Notes: a model not told the origin generated them from the letters alone. Counted from the stretch's first letter, positions 18,261-28,502 are shown. The stretch: 64,000 bases of DNA from Methyloversatilis universalis EHg5 (GCF_000378945.1 NZ_KB900539.1:78168-142167); one strand, 5' to 3'. Made by a program: numbers and translations.

Positions 18261-19846
18261 TGGATATCCTGATCGCGGAAGACGACGAGAACTCGCGCCT
18301 GATGCTCAGCGCCGCGCTGGAGGCACGCGGCCATGCGGTACGCGCCGCGCCCGACGGCCGGGCGGCGCTGGACCTGGCCAAGGCACAGCCGCCCGACCTC
18401 ATCGTGTCCGACATCCTGATGCCCGAGCTCGATGGCTATGGCCTGTGCCGCGCGGTGCGCGCCCACCCTCAGCTGGCCACCACGCCCTTCGCCTTCTACA
18501 CCGCCACCTTCACCGACCGGCGCGACGAAGAACTGGCCTACCAGCTCGGCGCCGACCGCTTTCTGGTCAAGCCCTGCGAAATCACCACCCTGATCAGCGA
18601 ACTTGAAGCGCTGGCCGGCCGCCGCGCCACGACCCCGGCGCCGCTGGGCGGCAATGACGCGCTGTACGCCGAGCGGCTGCGCGACAAGCTGGACAAGAAA
18701 ATTTCCGAACTCGAGGGCGAGCGTGCCCGGCTGCGCGACTTCGCCGAGGCGGCCGCGGACTGGTTCTGGGAAAGCGATGGCGACGGCGTCATCGTCTACA
18801 CCTCGGACGGAGCCTGGCCGCTGCGCGGCCTCACGCTGACCGCGCTGTTCGCGATGCGCCGGCCCGGCCCGCAGCGGCATGACGATCTGGCCCTGCTCAC
18901 CCGCGAATTCCGCAGTTTCCGCGACGTGGTGATCGACTGGCGGCAGCAGGACGGCGGCGTGCGCATCATGGCGCTGTCCGGCCGGCCCTGGCGCGACGCC
19001 TCAGGTCGCATCTGCGGCTACCGCGGCAGCGCGCGCGACGTGAGCCGGCAGGTGCGGGCGGAAGAGGATCTGCGCGCGCTCAATCACGAACTGGACGAAC
19101 GGGTGCGCAGCCGCACCTCCAGCCTGAAAGCCGCGTTCGAGGAACTGGAAAGTTTCAGCTATTCGGTGTCGCACGATCTGCGCGGCCCGCTGCGTGCCAT
19201 CCACGGCTTCGCCAGCGTGCTCGAATCGGAACTGATCCGGCCGGACGTGCATGGTCTGGGCGCGCCGGCTTTCGATGCGCTGTCGCGCATCCTGCGCGCC
19301 GCGCTGCGCATGGAACACCTGGTCGATGACCTGCTGGAGCTGTCGCGCGTGACCCGGCTGCCGCTGCAGCGCCAGCCGGTGGACCTCAGCGTGCTGGCGC
19401 AGGACATCGTCGATACGCTGCGCGCAGGCGACCCCGGCCGCGACTGTCTGGTGGTGATACAGCCGGGCATGCTGGTGGCCGGCGACGTCGGCCTGCTGCG
19501 CATCGCGCTCGACAACCTGCTGCGCAATGCATGGAAGTTCTCGGCGCCGGTGCCGCACGCTAGTATCGAGGTGGGTGCCGAAGGTCGCGGCCAGCAGGCG
19601 GTGATCTATGTGCGCGACAACGGCGTCGGCTTCGACATGGCGCACGCCGACAAGCTGTTCAATCCCTTCATCCGGCTGCACCGCGAAGGCGAATTCGACG
19701 GCACCGGCATCGGCCTGGCGCTGGTGCAGCGGGTGATACGCCGCCACAACGGCCGGGTGTGGGCGCGTGCCGAACCGGGCAAGGGCGCCACCTTCTGCTT
19801 CACGCTGGGTGACAGCGAAGCCGAACAGCCGTCGATCGCCGCCTGA
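18260..19846 (+). CDS. Receiver-histidine kinase (REC-PAS-HisKA-HATPase)
   Basis: This 528-residue cytoplasmic protein has an N-terminal receiver with D51 (LIVSDILMPELDGYG). A short PAS-like region (about 165-260) follows, then a phytochrome-type HisKA with H305 (ESFSYSVSHDLRGPLRAIHGF), and an HATPase with DNGVGFD and GTGIGLALVQ. It has no membrane segments. As third gene of a coupled trio, it could relay the signal of the membrane kinase through its own receiver. No dedicated DNA-binding output gene lies nearby, so the target is unknown. Confidence 0.92.
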   Translation: MDILIAEDDENSRLMLSAALEARGHAVRAAPDGRAALDLAKAQPPDLIVSDILMPELDGYGLCRAVRAHPQLATTPFAFYTATFTDRRDEELAYQLGADRFLVKPCEITTLISELEALAGRRATTPAPLGGNDALYAERLRDKLDKKISELEGERARLRDFAEAAADWFWESDGDGVIVYTSDGAWPLRGLTLTALFAMRRPGPQRHDDLALLTREFRSFRDVVIDWRQQDGGVRIMALSGRPWRDASGRICGYRGSARDVSRQVRAEEDLRALNHELDERVRSRTSSLKAAFEELESFSYSVSHDLRGPLRAIHGFASVLESELIRPDVHGLGAPAFDALSRILRAALRMEHLVDDLLELSRVTRLPLQRQPVDLSVLAQDIVDTLRAGDPGRDCLVVIQPGMLVAGDVGLLRIALDNLLRNAWKFSAPVPHASIEVGAEGRGQQAVIYVRDNGVGFDMAHADKLFNPFIRLHREGEFDGTGIGLALVQRVIRRHNGRVWARAEPGKGATFCFTLGDSEAEQPSIAA

Positions 19847-19852
19847 GCTTCT

Positions 19853-21754
19853 TCAGCGCTCGCCCGGCGGCAGCGGCACAACGCCGAGTGCACGTATGCG
19901 CTTGCGCCAGGGTCGGAAGGCTTTGGCGCCCAGCGGTACCACGTGCAGACCGACCGGATAGTCTTCCGCGGCGAGGGTGCGGGCCAGTTTGACCTGTGCG
20001 TCCGCACTGCGCAGCCAGCGGCGGGTCATTTCGAATGCCAGTACGTAGGCGCGGGCCCGCGGGTCGGCAGCAATCGGCCGCCGCAGCAGATAGACCGCGG
20101 CGATCCGGCCGGCATGGGGCTGGATCGTCGCCGCGATGGCGGCCTCCTGTTCGGCTGACAGATCGTGCAGCCCCAGTTCGCACTTCGGCTCCAGCGTATC
20201 CAGCTCCTGCCGTACCGTCGCCAGATGCGCCTGCCGCTTTTCCCAGCGTGCGCGGTACAGCTCGGCGCGTACCGGATCGCGCGGGTTCAGCCAGCGCCAG
20301 ATCGTTTCGCAGCCGGCGATGATGGCGTCCGGGTCGGCCTGCATCACGGCCTCGATATCGGCGATGCCGCTTTCGTCGTCCGCAGTGAGCTTCAGATCGC
20401 CGAGCGCGAAGCGCGCCGCCAGATGATCCGGTGCGCGGGCGAGCAGCGCCTCGATCGCCGGCCGCCGGTCGGCTTCCGGCTCCAGTTCCGCTACCAACTG
20501 CAGCAGGGCCCATTCGTCGTCGGTGCTGCGCGGTTCAGGCTGTTCGCGCAGCGCCTGCAGTGTCTGGCGGCGCTGAGTCAGATAGCTGTTGCGTTCCTGC
20601 CAGCGTTCGCGCACGCCGTCAGACCATTGCCCGTCCAGCTGGCCGGCGAGCCGTGGCAGCGCGTCGCCCAGCCAGCTTTCGGCTGCGGTGACCGCCGGTG
20701 CCGGCAGCGCCTCGGCCGGCGCTTCGCCCAGCGCGCGCAGCCGGTCGTTCAGGCTGGGGTGGGTGTCGCCGTAGCCGGTCGTCTCCTGCAGCGCGTCGTC
20801 ACGATGGCGCAGCGCCTGTGCCGCATCGAGCGCGGACACCGCACGTCGCCACTCGCTGCTCAGCGCAGCCGGCGGCTCGGCCTGGGTGCCGGCCAGCCGG
20901 TCGATGCCGGGCCAGAACGCCTGCGCCTGGAAGCGTGCGGCGACGCCGACCCGCTGCAGTGCGCGGGCGGCCGCATCGGCGCCGACCAGTTCGGCCGACG
21001 ACCGGTCGGCCTGGTATTCGTCGGCACGCGCCATCACGAAGGAATAGGCGTTGAAGTACGGTGCGTACCAGCCGAACAGCCGGGCCACCAGGCGGCTGCC
21101 CCAGTCGTCCCAGCCCTGCGCCAGCGACTGCATCTGCCCCCAGGCGCTGCGCAGCCGGTAGATGAAGGCGCCGAAGCGGCCGTGATTGCCGGCCAGGTGG
21201 CCGTATTCGTGGGCGACCACCGCCAGCGCCTCGTCCTCATCCAGCGTCTGCAGCAGCGGCAGGCCGAGTATCAGGTAGTGCCGGTTCCAGCCGAACAGGC
21301 CGAGCCGCGGATGCTGCACCACCGCCGCATTGAGCTGGTCGACCAGCAGCACATGGTGGAAGGCGGGGCCCTGCATGCGCCGCTGCATGTCGTCCAGGCG
21401 CCCGAACAGCCGCGGTGCGTCGGCGCGCGTGATCTCCAGACCCTGTGGCGCCGGAAAGCGGGCCAGCAGCATGCGGAAGGAGGTTTTCAGCAGCATCCAC
21501 AGCGGCAGCGCGAGCAGGACGACCATCTTGCCGAGCTTGAAGGCGATCAGTGCCATCGCACCGCCGCCCTTGAACAGCATCAGCACGATGCCGGCGAGCG
21601 CGCCCATCGTCAGTACCGCCATGCCGAGCACGGCGGCGAGAATGACGAAACCGAGCAGCGCGACCGCTGCCACGCGTCTGCGGTAGCCCGATGGATTGCG
21701 CGCGGCCACCGCTTCGAGACGGTGGATCAGCTGTTCGAAACGCGATACATCCAT
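19853..21754 (-). CDS. M48-family membrane metalloprotease
   Basis: This 633-residue protein has two or three transmembrane segments (about 28-62 and 70-92). Peptidase M48 follows with zinc motif H182-E183-x-x-H186 (VVAHEYGHLAGNHG) and a downstream MARADEYQADRSSAEL supplying the third ligand. The C-terminal half (about 300-633) is a long helical repeat-like region without a family I can name. It is larger than HtpX-type members (about 290 aa) and has no neighbour suggesting a substrate. It is convergent with the upstream kinase gene across only 6 bp. Confidence 0.9.
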   Translation of the reverse strand: MDVSRFEQLIHRLEAVAARNPSGYRRRVAAVALLGFVILAAVLGMAVLTMGALAGIVLMLFKGGGAMALIAFKLGKMVVLLALPLWMLLKTSFRMLLARFPAPQGLEITRADAPRLFGRLDDMQRRMQGPAFHHVLLVDQLNAAVVQHPRLGLFGWNRHYLILGLPLLQTLDEDEALAVVAHEYGHLAGNHGRFGAFIYRLRSAWGQMQSLAQGWDDWGSRLVARLFGWYAPYFNAYSFVMARADEYQADRSSAELVGADAAARALQRVGVAARFQAQAFWPGIDRLAGTQAEPPAALSSEWRRAVSALDAAQALRHRDDALQETTGYGDTHPSLNDRLRALGEAPAEALPAPAVTAAESWLGDALPRLAGQLDGQWSDGVRERWQERNSYLTQRRQTLQALREQPEPRSTDDEWALLQLVAELEPEADRRPAIEALLARAPDHLAARFALGDLKLTADDESGIADIEAVMQADPDAIIAGCETIWRWLNPRDPVRAELYRARWEKRQAHLATVRQELDTLEPKCELGLHDLSAEQEAAIAATIQPHAGRIAAVYLLRRPIAADPRARAYVLAFEMTRRWLRSADAQVKLARTLAAEDYPVGLHVVPLGAKAFRPWRKRIRALGVVPLPPGER

Positions 21755-21824
21755 GCCCTGTCTCCGGAGGCCGGGAAAGGCGGTGAAAATATCACGTATG
21801 CATTCCGGTGCCGTGACGGCCCGG

Positions 21825-22724
21825 TCAGCGCTTGCCCACCCACATCACGCCGCCGATCACCAGCACGGTGCCGGCGATCTGCAGCGCGGACACCGGCTCG
21901 GCCAGCATCCACCAGGCGAGGAACACGGTGATGACCGGCCCGGTGCTGCCGACCAGCGCCGCGGTCTGCGCCCCCATGCGGCGGATCGCCGCCGACTGCA
22001 GGAAGACCGGCAGCACGGTCGAGAACACGGCCATTGCCACCGCCAGCCACAGCACCGGTGCAGGCTGGGCCAGCGCGTCAAACGGGCGTACCGCGACGAA
22101 ATGCAGCATGACCGCGACGGTGGATACCAGCGTGGCGAGCGCCGAGAAGCGGGTGGCGCCCAGCTTGCGTATCGGCGCCGCGGCGCCGGTCAGGTAGAGG
22201 GCGAAGCTGAGCGACGAGCCGAACACCAGCGCGCAGCCGAGCGCGATCAGCGCGCCGTCGCCGCTCACTTCGATGTCGTGCACCACCGCCAGCGCGATGC
22301 CGCTGTAGCACAGCAGGCTGGCCACGGTTTCACGCCGGCTGATGCGCCGGCCGTGGGCGATCCAGCCGATCAGCAGCGTGAGGGTCGGGTAGGTGAACAG
22401 CACCAGCCGCTCCAGCCCGGCCGAAATGTACTGCAGGCCGTAGAAATCCAGCATGCTGGCGCCGTAGTAGCCGAACAGGCCGAGCACGGTGACGGTGGCC
22501 CAGTCGCGCGCGGTGAGCGGCTGGCCGCGCCGTGCCTCGTGCCAGGCCACCACCGCGAAGACCGGCGCGGCCAGCAGCATGCGCAGCGCGACCAGGGTGA
22601 CCGGGTCGACGCCGTGCGGGTAGGCCAGCTTGGCCAGAATCGCCTTCAGCGAAAAGCCGGCCGACGCGATGACCGCCAGCCAGACGCCGAAGCGGGCGTC
22701 GCTGCTGCCGTTCGGTGCAGCCAC
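21825..22724 (-). CDS. DMT-superfamily (EamA) transporter
   Basis: This 299-residue integral membrane protein has about ten helices arranged as two EamA repeats. The second repeat ends PVSALQIAGTVLVIGGVMWVGKR, typical of drug/metabolite transporters. The substrate cannot be read from sequence. The GTG start shares one base with the TAG stop of the HerA-like gene upstream, so they are co-transcribed. Confidence 0.92.
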   Translation of the reverse strand: MAAPNGSSDARFGVWLAVIASAGFSLKAILAKLAYPHGVDPVTLVALRMLLAAPVFAVVAWHEARRGQPLTARDWATVTVLGLFGYYGASMLDFYGLQYISAGLERLVLFTYPTLTLLIGWIAHGRRISRRETVASLLCYSGIALAVVHDIEVSGDGALIALGCALVFGSSLSFALYLTGAAAPIRKLGATRFSALATLVSTVAVMLHFVAVRPFDALAQPAPVLWLAVAMAVFSTVLPVFLQSAAIRRMGAQTAALVGSTGPVITVFLAWWMLAEPVSALQIAGTVLVIGGVMWVGKR

Positions 22725-24265
22725 TACCGTCGTCGTCCGCCGAGGATGGAGCCGAGCACGCCGCGCACGATTTCGCGGCCGACCGAACTGGCAATGGTGC
22801 GTGCCACCGTCTTCGCGGCGGTCTGGGCCAGGCCGTCGCGCTGGCCGCCACGCGGGCCGGTGGAGCCGAACACCAGATCCTGCAGTCCGCCCAGCAGGCC
22901 GCCATCGCCGGCCGGCGCACCGCCGGGGCTCGCACTGCCCGGCACCGATGCCCCGGGCACCGGGCGACCCGTGGCCTGCGGGCTGGCGGCGGTCGAGGCG
23001 GTCAGCACCTCGTAGGCCGATTCGCGGTCCAGCACCTGTTCGTAACGGCCCTGCAGCGGCGAGTGCTGGATCATGGCCCTGCGCTCGTCGGCGGTCAGCG
23101 GGCCGAGGCGGGAGGCGGGCGGCAGCACGAAGGCGCGTTCGACCATGGACGGGCGGCCTTTCTCGTCGAGGAAGGAAATGAGCGCCTCGCCGGTGCCCAG
23201 CTCCAGAATGGCCTGTTCGGCGTCGAATTTCGGGTTCTGCCGCATGGTTTGCGCCGCGGTCTTGACCGCCTTCTGGTCGCGCGGCGTGAATGCGCGCAGC
23301 GCGTGCTGCACCCGGTTGCCGAGCTGGGCCAGCACGGAATCCGGCACGTCCAGCGGGTTCTGGGTCACGAAATACACGCCCACGCCCTTGGAGCGGATCA
23401 GCCGCACCACCTGTTCGATCTTTTCCAGCAGCGCCGGCGGCGCCTCGTTGAACAGCAGGTGGGCCTCGTCGAAGAAGAACACCAGCTTGGGCTTTTCAAC
23501 GTCACCCACTTCCGGCAGCTGTTCGAACAGCTCCGCCAGCAGCCACAGCAGGAAGGTGGAGTAAAGCTTGGGCGAGTTGTACAGGCGGTCGGCGGCCAGG
23601 ATGTTGATGGTGCCGCGGCCGTGCTCGTCGAAGGTCATCAGGTCGGCGATGTCCAGCATGGGCTCGCCGAAGAAGCGGTCCGCACCCTGTTCCTCCAGCT
23701 GCAGCAGGCCGCGCTGTATGGCGCCGATCGAGGCGGTGGAAATGTTGCCGTACTGGGTCTTGAACTGCGCCGCGTTGTCGCCGACGTGCTGCACCAGGGC
23801 GCGCAGATCCTTCATGTCGAGCAGCAGCAGGCCGTGGTCGTCGGCCACCTTGAACACGATGGTGAGCACGCCGGCCTGCGTTTCGTTCAGGCCGAGCAGG
23901 CGGGCCAGCAGCAGCGGGCCCATGTCGCTGACGGTGGCGCGGATCGGGTGACCGGATTCGCCGAACACGTCCCAGAAGCAGACCGGGCTCGGGTAGGGCA
24001 CGAAATCGGTGATGCCCAGCTGGTCCAGCCGCTGCTGCAGCTTGGGGCTGACCGTGCCGGCCGCGCCCATGCCGGACAGATCGCCCTTCACGTCGGCCAT
24101 GAAGACGGGTGTACCGATATAGGAGAAGCGCTCGGCCAGCGACTGCAGCGTCACCGTCTTGCCGGTGCCGGTGGCGCCGGTGATGAGGCCGTGGCGGTTG
24201 GCCATATTGGGCAGCAGGGCGAGCGAGAGGTCGCCGGCGCGGGCGACGTAGAGCGGTTCGGCCAT
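22724..24265 (-). CDS. HerA-like ATPase, DUF853 (YjgR family)
   Basis: This 513-residue P-loop ATPase has Walker A in GATGTGKT (about 30-37), Walker B in [13 protein letters not shown] (about 265-277) and the YjgR-type ending [17 protein letters not shown]. Members resemble HerA/FtsK motors but their cellular role is unsettled. A glycine/proline-rich linker at about 432-460 separates the motor from the short conserved tail. No NurA-like nuclease accompanies it, so a HerA-NurA end-resection role is not supported here. Confidence 0.93.
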   Translation of the reverse strand: MAEPLYVARAGDLSLALLPNMANRHGLITGATGTGKTVTLQSLAERFSYIGTPVFMADVKGDLSGMGAAGTVSPKLQQRLDQLGITDFVPYPSPVCFWDVFGESGHPIRATVSDMGPLLLARLLGLNETQAGVLTIVFKVADDHGLLLLDMKDLRALVQHVGDNAAQFKTQYGNISTASIGAIQRGLLQLEEQGADRFFGEPMLDIADLMTFDEHGRGTINILAADRLYNSPKLYSTFLLWLLAELFEQLPEVGDVEKPKLVFFFDEAHLLFNEAPPALLEKIEQVVRLIRSKGVGVYFVTQNPLDVPDSVLAQLGNRVQHALRAFTPRDQKAVKTAAQTMRQNPKFDAEQAILELGTGEALISFLDEKGRPSMVERAFVLPPASRLGPLTADERRAMIQHSPLQGRYEQVLDRESAYEVLTASTAASPQATGRPVPGASVPGSASPGGAPAGDGGLLGGLQDLVFGSTGPRGGQRDGLAQTAAKTVARTIASSVGREIVRGVLGSILGGRRR

Positions 24266-24349
24266 GGCGTCTGTCCTGTGAGCGGAGATGCGCCGATGCT
24301 ACCAGCGTCGCCGCAGGCAGGCAGTGTGGACAACCGTGGGGTGTACGGC

Positions 24350-25900
24350 TCAGGGGGCGAAGCGGTACTGCGACTTGCCGGCGCGCTTGGCGGCGTACAT
24401 GGCTTCGTCGGCGCGGCGCATCAGCGCATCCGGCCTTGTGCCGGGGGCCTCGGTATAGGCGATGCCGATGCTGGCACCGATCTGCACGGACTGGCCGTCG
24501 CCGACATCGATCGATCGCGCAAGCGTGCCTACGATTTTTGTGGCGATGAAACGGGCGGTGTCCGGGCTTTCAAGCGCGCACAGCACGATGACGAATTCGT
24601 CGCCGCCCAGGCGGGTCACCAGGTCGGTACGCCGCACCACCGATTCGAGTTGGCGCGCAACGCTGCTCAGCACGCGATCGCCTGCTTCGTGGCCGAAAGT
24701 GTCATTGACCTGCTTGAATCCATCCAGATCGAGCAGCATCAACGCCAGTCCGTGGCCATTCAGCGCGTCGATGGCGTTGTTCAGCCGGTGTTCCATGCCT
24801 CGGCGGTTCAGCAGGCCGGTCAACGCGTCACGTTCGGCCATGGCGAGTGCGCGTGCCTCGGCGCGCTTGCGTTCGGTGACGTCGTTGGCAATGCCCTGCA
24901 GCAGCCCGTCCGGGAGTGGATTGAGCACGACGTGCAACCAGAGCACGTTCGATTCGTCGTGTTGCTGCACGCCGAAGTCGGCCGATGTCGGTCTCTGGTC
25001 ACTCAATGCGCGCACCATCAGCGTATCCAGCCGCGACGAGGTGTCGCCCAGCAGATCCCCGAGCAGATAGTTCCGCTCATGGCCTTCACGCTCGGGCAGC
25101 CTCAGTTTTGCGGCCAGCCAGGGATTCCAGTCGTGCAGGCGGCCACCACTATCAACCGTGAAGATGCCGGTTTCGGCGCCTTCGAAAATCAGCCGGAACT
25201 TGCGTTCGGATGACTCGAACTGCGCACGTGCATCGCGCTCGGCATCCAGCACGCGGTCCATTCGCGTGATCAGTGCGTTGATATCTCCTGCCAGCCGGCC
25301 GATTTCGTCGTCGGCGTGGCCGTTCGGCACGGCGACATGTGCGCCTTCGCCGATCTCCAGATGGTGAAGGTCGTCAGACAGCTTCTTGACCGGCCGGGTG
25401 AATACATTGAATACCACCCAGGCTACCGACAGTACAACGAACATCAGCTCGACCAGCAGGATGACGGCGATGAAGCGCGAGTAGGCGCCCGCGTCCTGCG
25501 CGATCTTCGAACCGGCCGGCCATACCCTGAGTTCGCCAACCTGCTGTTCCGGCGCGAAGGGCGAATTCAGTGGGCGGGTGAGTACCGGCAGTCGCATGAC
25601 GCCTGACGTGTCGGTATCTTCGTCGCCGAGAATGGCGAGCACATGATTGCCCTCCGTGATGACGACGCGGCTGACGGCATCGTTGAGCAGCAGGCCGCGT
25701 GCGACTTCGGTGGCCAGCTGTTCGTCGCGTGCGAAAGCCGCAATGCTGGCCGTACGCTCGACGGTGGCCATCAGCTCCGCGAGGTGCTGCTGCATGCGGT
25801 TCCGTTCTTCACGCCCGACCATGACGGTGCTGGCCAGCGCGACCAGCGCGCCAACCAGTGCGCCGAAGAAGAGCATCAGCAGCGTGGTTCGCCACACCAT
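24350..25900 (-). CDS. Membrane diguanylate cyclase (CHASE8-like, HAMP, PAS, GGDEF)
   Basis: The protein starts directly before a transmembrane helix (MVWRTTLLMLFFGALVGALVA). A periplasmic sensor of CHASE8 type (RTASIAAFARDEQLATEVARGLL) follows, then a second helix, HAMP (RPVKKLSDDLHHLEIG), PAS, and GGDEF. The active site RLGGDEFVIV is intact. The inhibitory I-site RxxD (RRTD) lies five residues upstream, so the enzyme should make c-di-GMP with product feedback. There is no EAL domain. The ATG at 25900 gives 516 aa. A frame extends to 26038 over the upstream gene, and a TTG at 25975 is an alternative. It is third in an operon with a barrel protein and a periplasmic protein. Confidence 0.9.
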   Translation of the reverse strand: MVWRTTLLMLFFGALVGALVALASTVMVGREERNRMQQHLAELMATVERTASIAAFARDEQLATEVARGLLLNDAVSRVVITEGNHVLAILGDEDTDTSGVMRLPVLTRPLNSPFAPEQQVGELRVWPAGSKIAQDAGAYSRFIAVILLVELMFVVLSVAWVVFNVFTRPVKKLSDDLHHLEIGEGAHVAVPNGHADDEIGRLAGDINALITRMDRVLDAERDARAQFESSERKFRLIFEGAETGIFTVDSGGRLHDWNPWLAAKLRLPEREGHERNYLLGDLLGDTSSRLDTLMVRALSDQRPTSADFGVQQHDESNVLWLHVVLNPLPDGLLQGIANDVTERKRAEARALAMAERDALTGLLNRRGMEHRLNNAIDALNGHGLALMLLDLDGFKQVNDTFGHEAGDRVLSSVARQLESVVRRTDLVTRLGGDEFVIVLCALESPDTARFIATKIVGTLARSIDVGDGQSVQIGASIGIAYTEAPGTRPDALMRRADEAMYAAKRAGKSQYRFAP

Positions 25901-25964
25901 GCTGGTCCGGATCCGGCGGGGCGATGGTGTTCTGAGATCAGGGGCGACCGGATTGGATGTGCGT

Positions 25965-26399
25965 TCAGTATTCAAGTAGCAGTACCACTCGGACGCGCTT
26001 GTCGACCCGTGTGGCGTCGATATAGCCAATCGTGCCACGTTCGCTGGCTACCCGTCGCAGTACGGATTCCGCATCTTCAATCTGTTCGGGCGGCTGGGTT
26101 CGCCCTGAGAATTTCAACCGCGCCCAGTACGCATTGATCTCGTTCATTTCGCGATTGACCAGTGCCCGGTAGAAATCGGCTCGCAATGATGTGGTGTCCA
26201 GCACGACGGCAGGTGTGCCGGACGGCAGGTGTTTGATGCGGCCGAGAAAAAGATGACTCGTTTCTTCACGGCTCAGGCTGTCCACGCCACTCGATGGGTG
26301 CACGATAACCGCCAGAGTTGCGGCACGGGCGCAGCCGCTTGCCAGCGTCAGCCAGACGGCGACGAGGGCAAGGCAGTGGAAGAAACGCATCCGCGTCAT
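25965..26399 (-). CDS. Small periplasmic phosphate-binding-like protein
   Basis: This 144-residue protein has a signal peptide (cleavage near ASGCARA-A). It continues with ATLAVIVHPSSGVDSLSREETSHLFLGRIKHLPSG, the pattern of one-domain PstS-like proteins. These keep the lobe that opens PstS but are too short for a full binding cleft. The start overlaps the stop of the upstream barrel gene (TGATG), and 65 bp separate it from the cyclase ATG. By context I infer that it modulates the periplasmic sensor of the cyclase. No ABC permease is present. Confidence 0.82.
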   Translation of the reverse strand: MTRMRFFHCLALVAVWLTLASGCARAATLAVIVHPSSGVDSLSREETSHLFLGRIKHLPSGTPAVVLDTTSLRADFYRALVNREMNEINAYWARLKFSGRTQPPEQIEDAESVLRRVASERGTIGYIDATRVDKRVRVVLLLEY

Positions 26400-27616
26400 C
26401 AGAACACGAAGTCCAGCACGACCGAGAAAAGTGTCAGGCTGGTGTCGCGGACCGGCATGCCAGCGGGGGTGATCAGGATGGAAGAGGAGGAGGCGCGCAC
26501 CTTCTCCACCTGCATCTTCAACGCGTAGTTGGTGGCAAAGTCATAGCGCACGCCGGCGCCCAAGGAGCGCTGATTCATGGTGAGCCGGTCCACCACCTGA
26601 TCGTATACCGTTTGCAATGCAGCGGCGGGAGGCGGCAGTGCGAGCGCGCTCTCATCCGGTTCAAAAGAGATGCGTCCCCAGGTCAGATAGGGCTTCCATG
26701 CACCGATGCGATAGCCCGCGACCACGCTCGAACCCCAGCCGGTATAGCGAGGAAACTGCGAGAAGGACTCCCGGGCGAGAATGCCCTGCAGCGACCATGG
26801 ACCACTTTCGTAGCGCGCGCTGACGCCAGCGAAGGTGATGTGGTGCGAGGTCTCTATCTGGGACGCGCGGTACTGCGCCTGAGCCAGAGGTATCGAGGTG
26901 AGCGCGTCGCGCAGTCGCAACAGAGACACGTCGTTGCGCGCGTGGATGTCTGCCCAGGCCGCTTTGAGCGTCAGGGTGTCGTTCGCCCATTCCAGGGTCG
27001 CGCCGAGCGTGGTCGCATCGTCCTGCGTAACCCGCTGACCATACAGGTAGAAGTCTCCGCGAGATTGTCCGCCATACATTTTCAGGCTACCCAGGCCGCC
27101 GGCGACCGGTGTGCGTACCGTCAGGTCGGCGCCGTCAAAGCGGTCCTGAGTCACCACACCGTACACTTCCGCAGGCGGCCGCACTGCCGTGTAGGCGTAG
27201 CCGACATGGCGCGAATCACCCTCAAGATAGATATCCGCGCCCAGCCGGCCCGCGCGCAGTTCCAGCCAGTCCGTCGGTGCATAGCGCAGGAAACCCCAGC
27301 TCAGCATGGGTTTCCAGTCGCCATCGGCGCTCAGGCGACTGACCGCCTGTATCGTGGTCGACCATCGCGGCGTGAAGCTTGCGCTCGCCTGAAGCCCGAT
27401 GCGCGAATCCATCCGAACCCCGAGCTTGTGACCTTCGATGCCGCCGGCCTGTTCCAGGTCGCGCCTGTAAATGACATTTTCCCGGTTGTGGTAGCCGGCT
27501 CCCAGCGTGCCGAACCCGCCGAAGTTCCACAGAGGTTCGGCTGCGTCGTCGCTCGCCGCTGTCGTGGTACCCGCGTAAAGCGTAAGAAGAAGGCTCAAGA
27601 AAATTCTGTTTGTCAT
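26399..27616 (-). CDS. Outer-membrane beta-barrel (porin-like)
   Basis: This 405-residue protein has a signal peptide, MTNRIFLSLLLTLYAGTTTA. Repeated amphipathic strands follow (WNFGGFGTLGAGYHNREN, LELRAGRLGADIYLEGD, VVAGYRIGAWKPYLTWGRISF), ending in the aromatic SVVLDFVF recognised by the Bam complex. Such barrels are annotated as porins but could also be sensors or anchors. The ATG at 27616 is chosen over an upstream frame start because it opens the signal peptide. It is first in a coupled operon with the PstS-like protein and the diguanylate cyclase. Confidence 0.85.
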   Translation of the reverse strand: MTNRIFLSLLLTLYAGTTTAASDDAAEPLWNFGGFGTLGAGYHNRENVIYRRDLEQAGGIEGHKLGVRMDSRIGLQASASFTPRWSTTIQAVSRLSADGDWKPMLSWGFLRYAPTDWLELRAGRLGADIYLEGDSRHVGYAYTAVRPPAEVYGVVTQDRFDGADLTVRTPVAGGLGSLKMYGGQSRGDFYLYGQRVTQDDATTLGATLEWANDTLTLKAAWADIHARNDVSLLRLRDALTSIPLAQAQYRASQIETSHHITFAGVSARYESGPWSLQGILARESFSQFPRYTGWGSSVVAGYRIGAWKPYLTWGRISFEPDESALALPPPAAALQTVYDQVVDRLTMNQRSLGAGVRYDFATNYALKMQVEKVRASSSSILITPAGMPVRDTSLTLFSVVLDFVF

Positions 27617-27752
27617 GAATGCATCCACCTGCCCTAAAAACTGCCGGAAAAATCCCATTCGGAATTAACGGAGCGGTGCGCAACGCACTTGAGCCCGTCA
27701 TCAGCGCTCTCGATTAAAATCGGGTTTCACACATTTCTAACGGAAGTACTCC

Positions 27753-28484
27753 ATGGCCGGTCACTCCAAATGGGCCAACATCCAGCACCGCAAGGGCCGT
27801 CAGGACGAGAAGCGCGGTGCCGCCTTTTCCAAGCTGGCGAAGGAAGTCACCGTCGCTGCCAAGATGGGCGGGGGCGACCCCGGTTTCAATCCGCGTCTGC
27901 GCATGGCCATCGACAAGGCCAAGGCGGTCAACATGCCCAAGGACAAGATCGACAACGCGATCAAGAAGGGCACCGGTGAACTCGAAGGCGTGAGCTACGA
28001 GGAAGTGCGCTACGAGGGCTATGGCATCGGCGGCGCGGCGGTCATGGTGGACTGCCTGACCGACAACCGCACCCGTACTGTGGCTGATGTGCGCCACGCC
28101 TTTTCCAAGTACGGTGGCAACCTCGGCACTGACGGCTCGGTCGCCTTCATGTTCAAGCACTGCGGCCAGTTCATCTTTGCGCCCGGCACCTCCGAGGACG
28201 CGCTGATGGATGCGGCGCTGGAAGCCGGCGCCGAGGACGTGCAGACCAACGAAGACGGCTCGATCGAAGTGCTCAGTTCGCAGGCCGATTTCGTCACGGT
28301 GAAGGATGCGCTGGAAAAGGCGGGTTTCACCGCCGAATTCGCCGAAGTGACGATGAAGCCGCTGAACGAAAGCCCGCTGGCCGGCGACGATGCGGTCCGT
28401 ATGCAGAAACTTCTCGACGTGCTGGACAGTCTGGATGACGTGCAGGAGGTCTATACCACCGCCGTCATGGACGACGCCGAGTAA
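27753..28484 (+). CDS. yebC: YebC/PmpR-family protein
   Basis: This 243-residue protein opens [18 protein letters not shown], the unmistakable YebC start, and ends [17 protein letters not shown]. Family members were described as DNA-binding regulators, and more recent work ties them to translation of difficult (proline-rich) sequences. It is cytoplasmic. GGAAG sits 8 bp before the ATG. It is divergent from the barrel operon, with 136 bp between. Confidence 0.97.
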   Translation: MAGHSKWANIQHRKGRQDEKRGAAFSKLAKEVTVAAKMGGGDPGFNPRLRMAIDKAKAVNMPKDKIDNAIKKGTGELEGVSYEEVRYEGYGIGGAAVMVDCLTDNRTRTVADVRHAFSKYGGNLGTDGSVAFMFKHCGQFIFAPGTSEDALMDAALEAGAEDVQTNEDGSIEVLSSQADFVTVKDALEKAGFTAEFAEVTMKPLNESPLAGDDAVRMQKLLDVLDSLDDVQEVYTTAVMDDAE

Positions 28485-28502
28485 TCCACCCGGAGAACGC
28501 CG

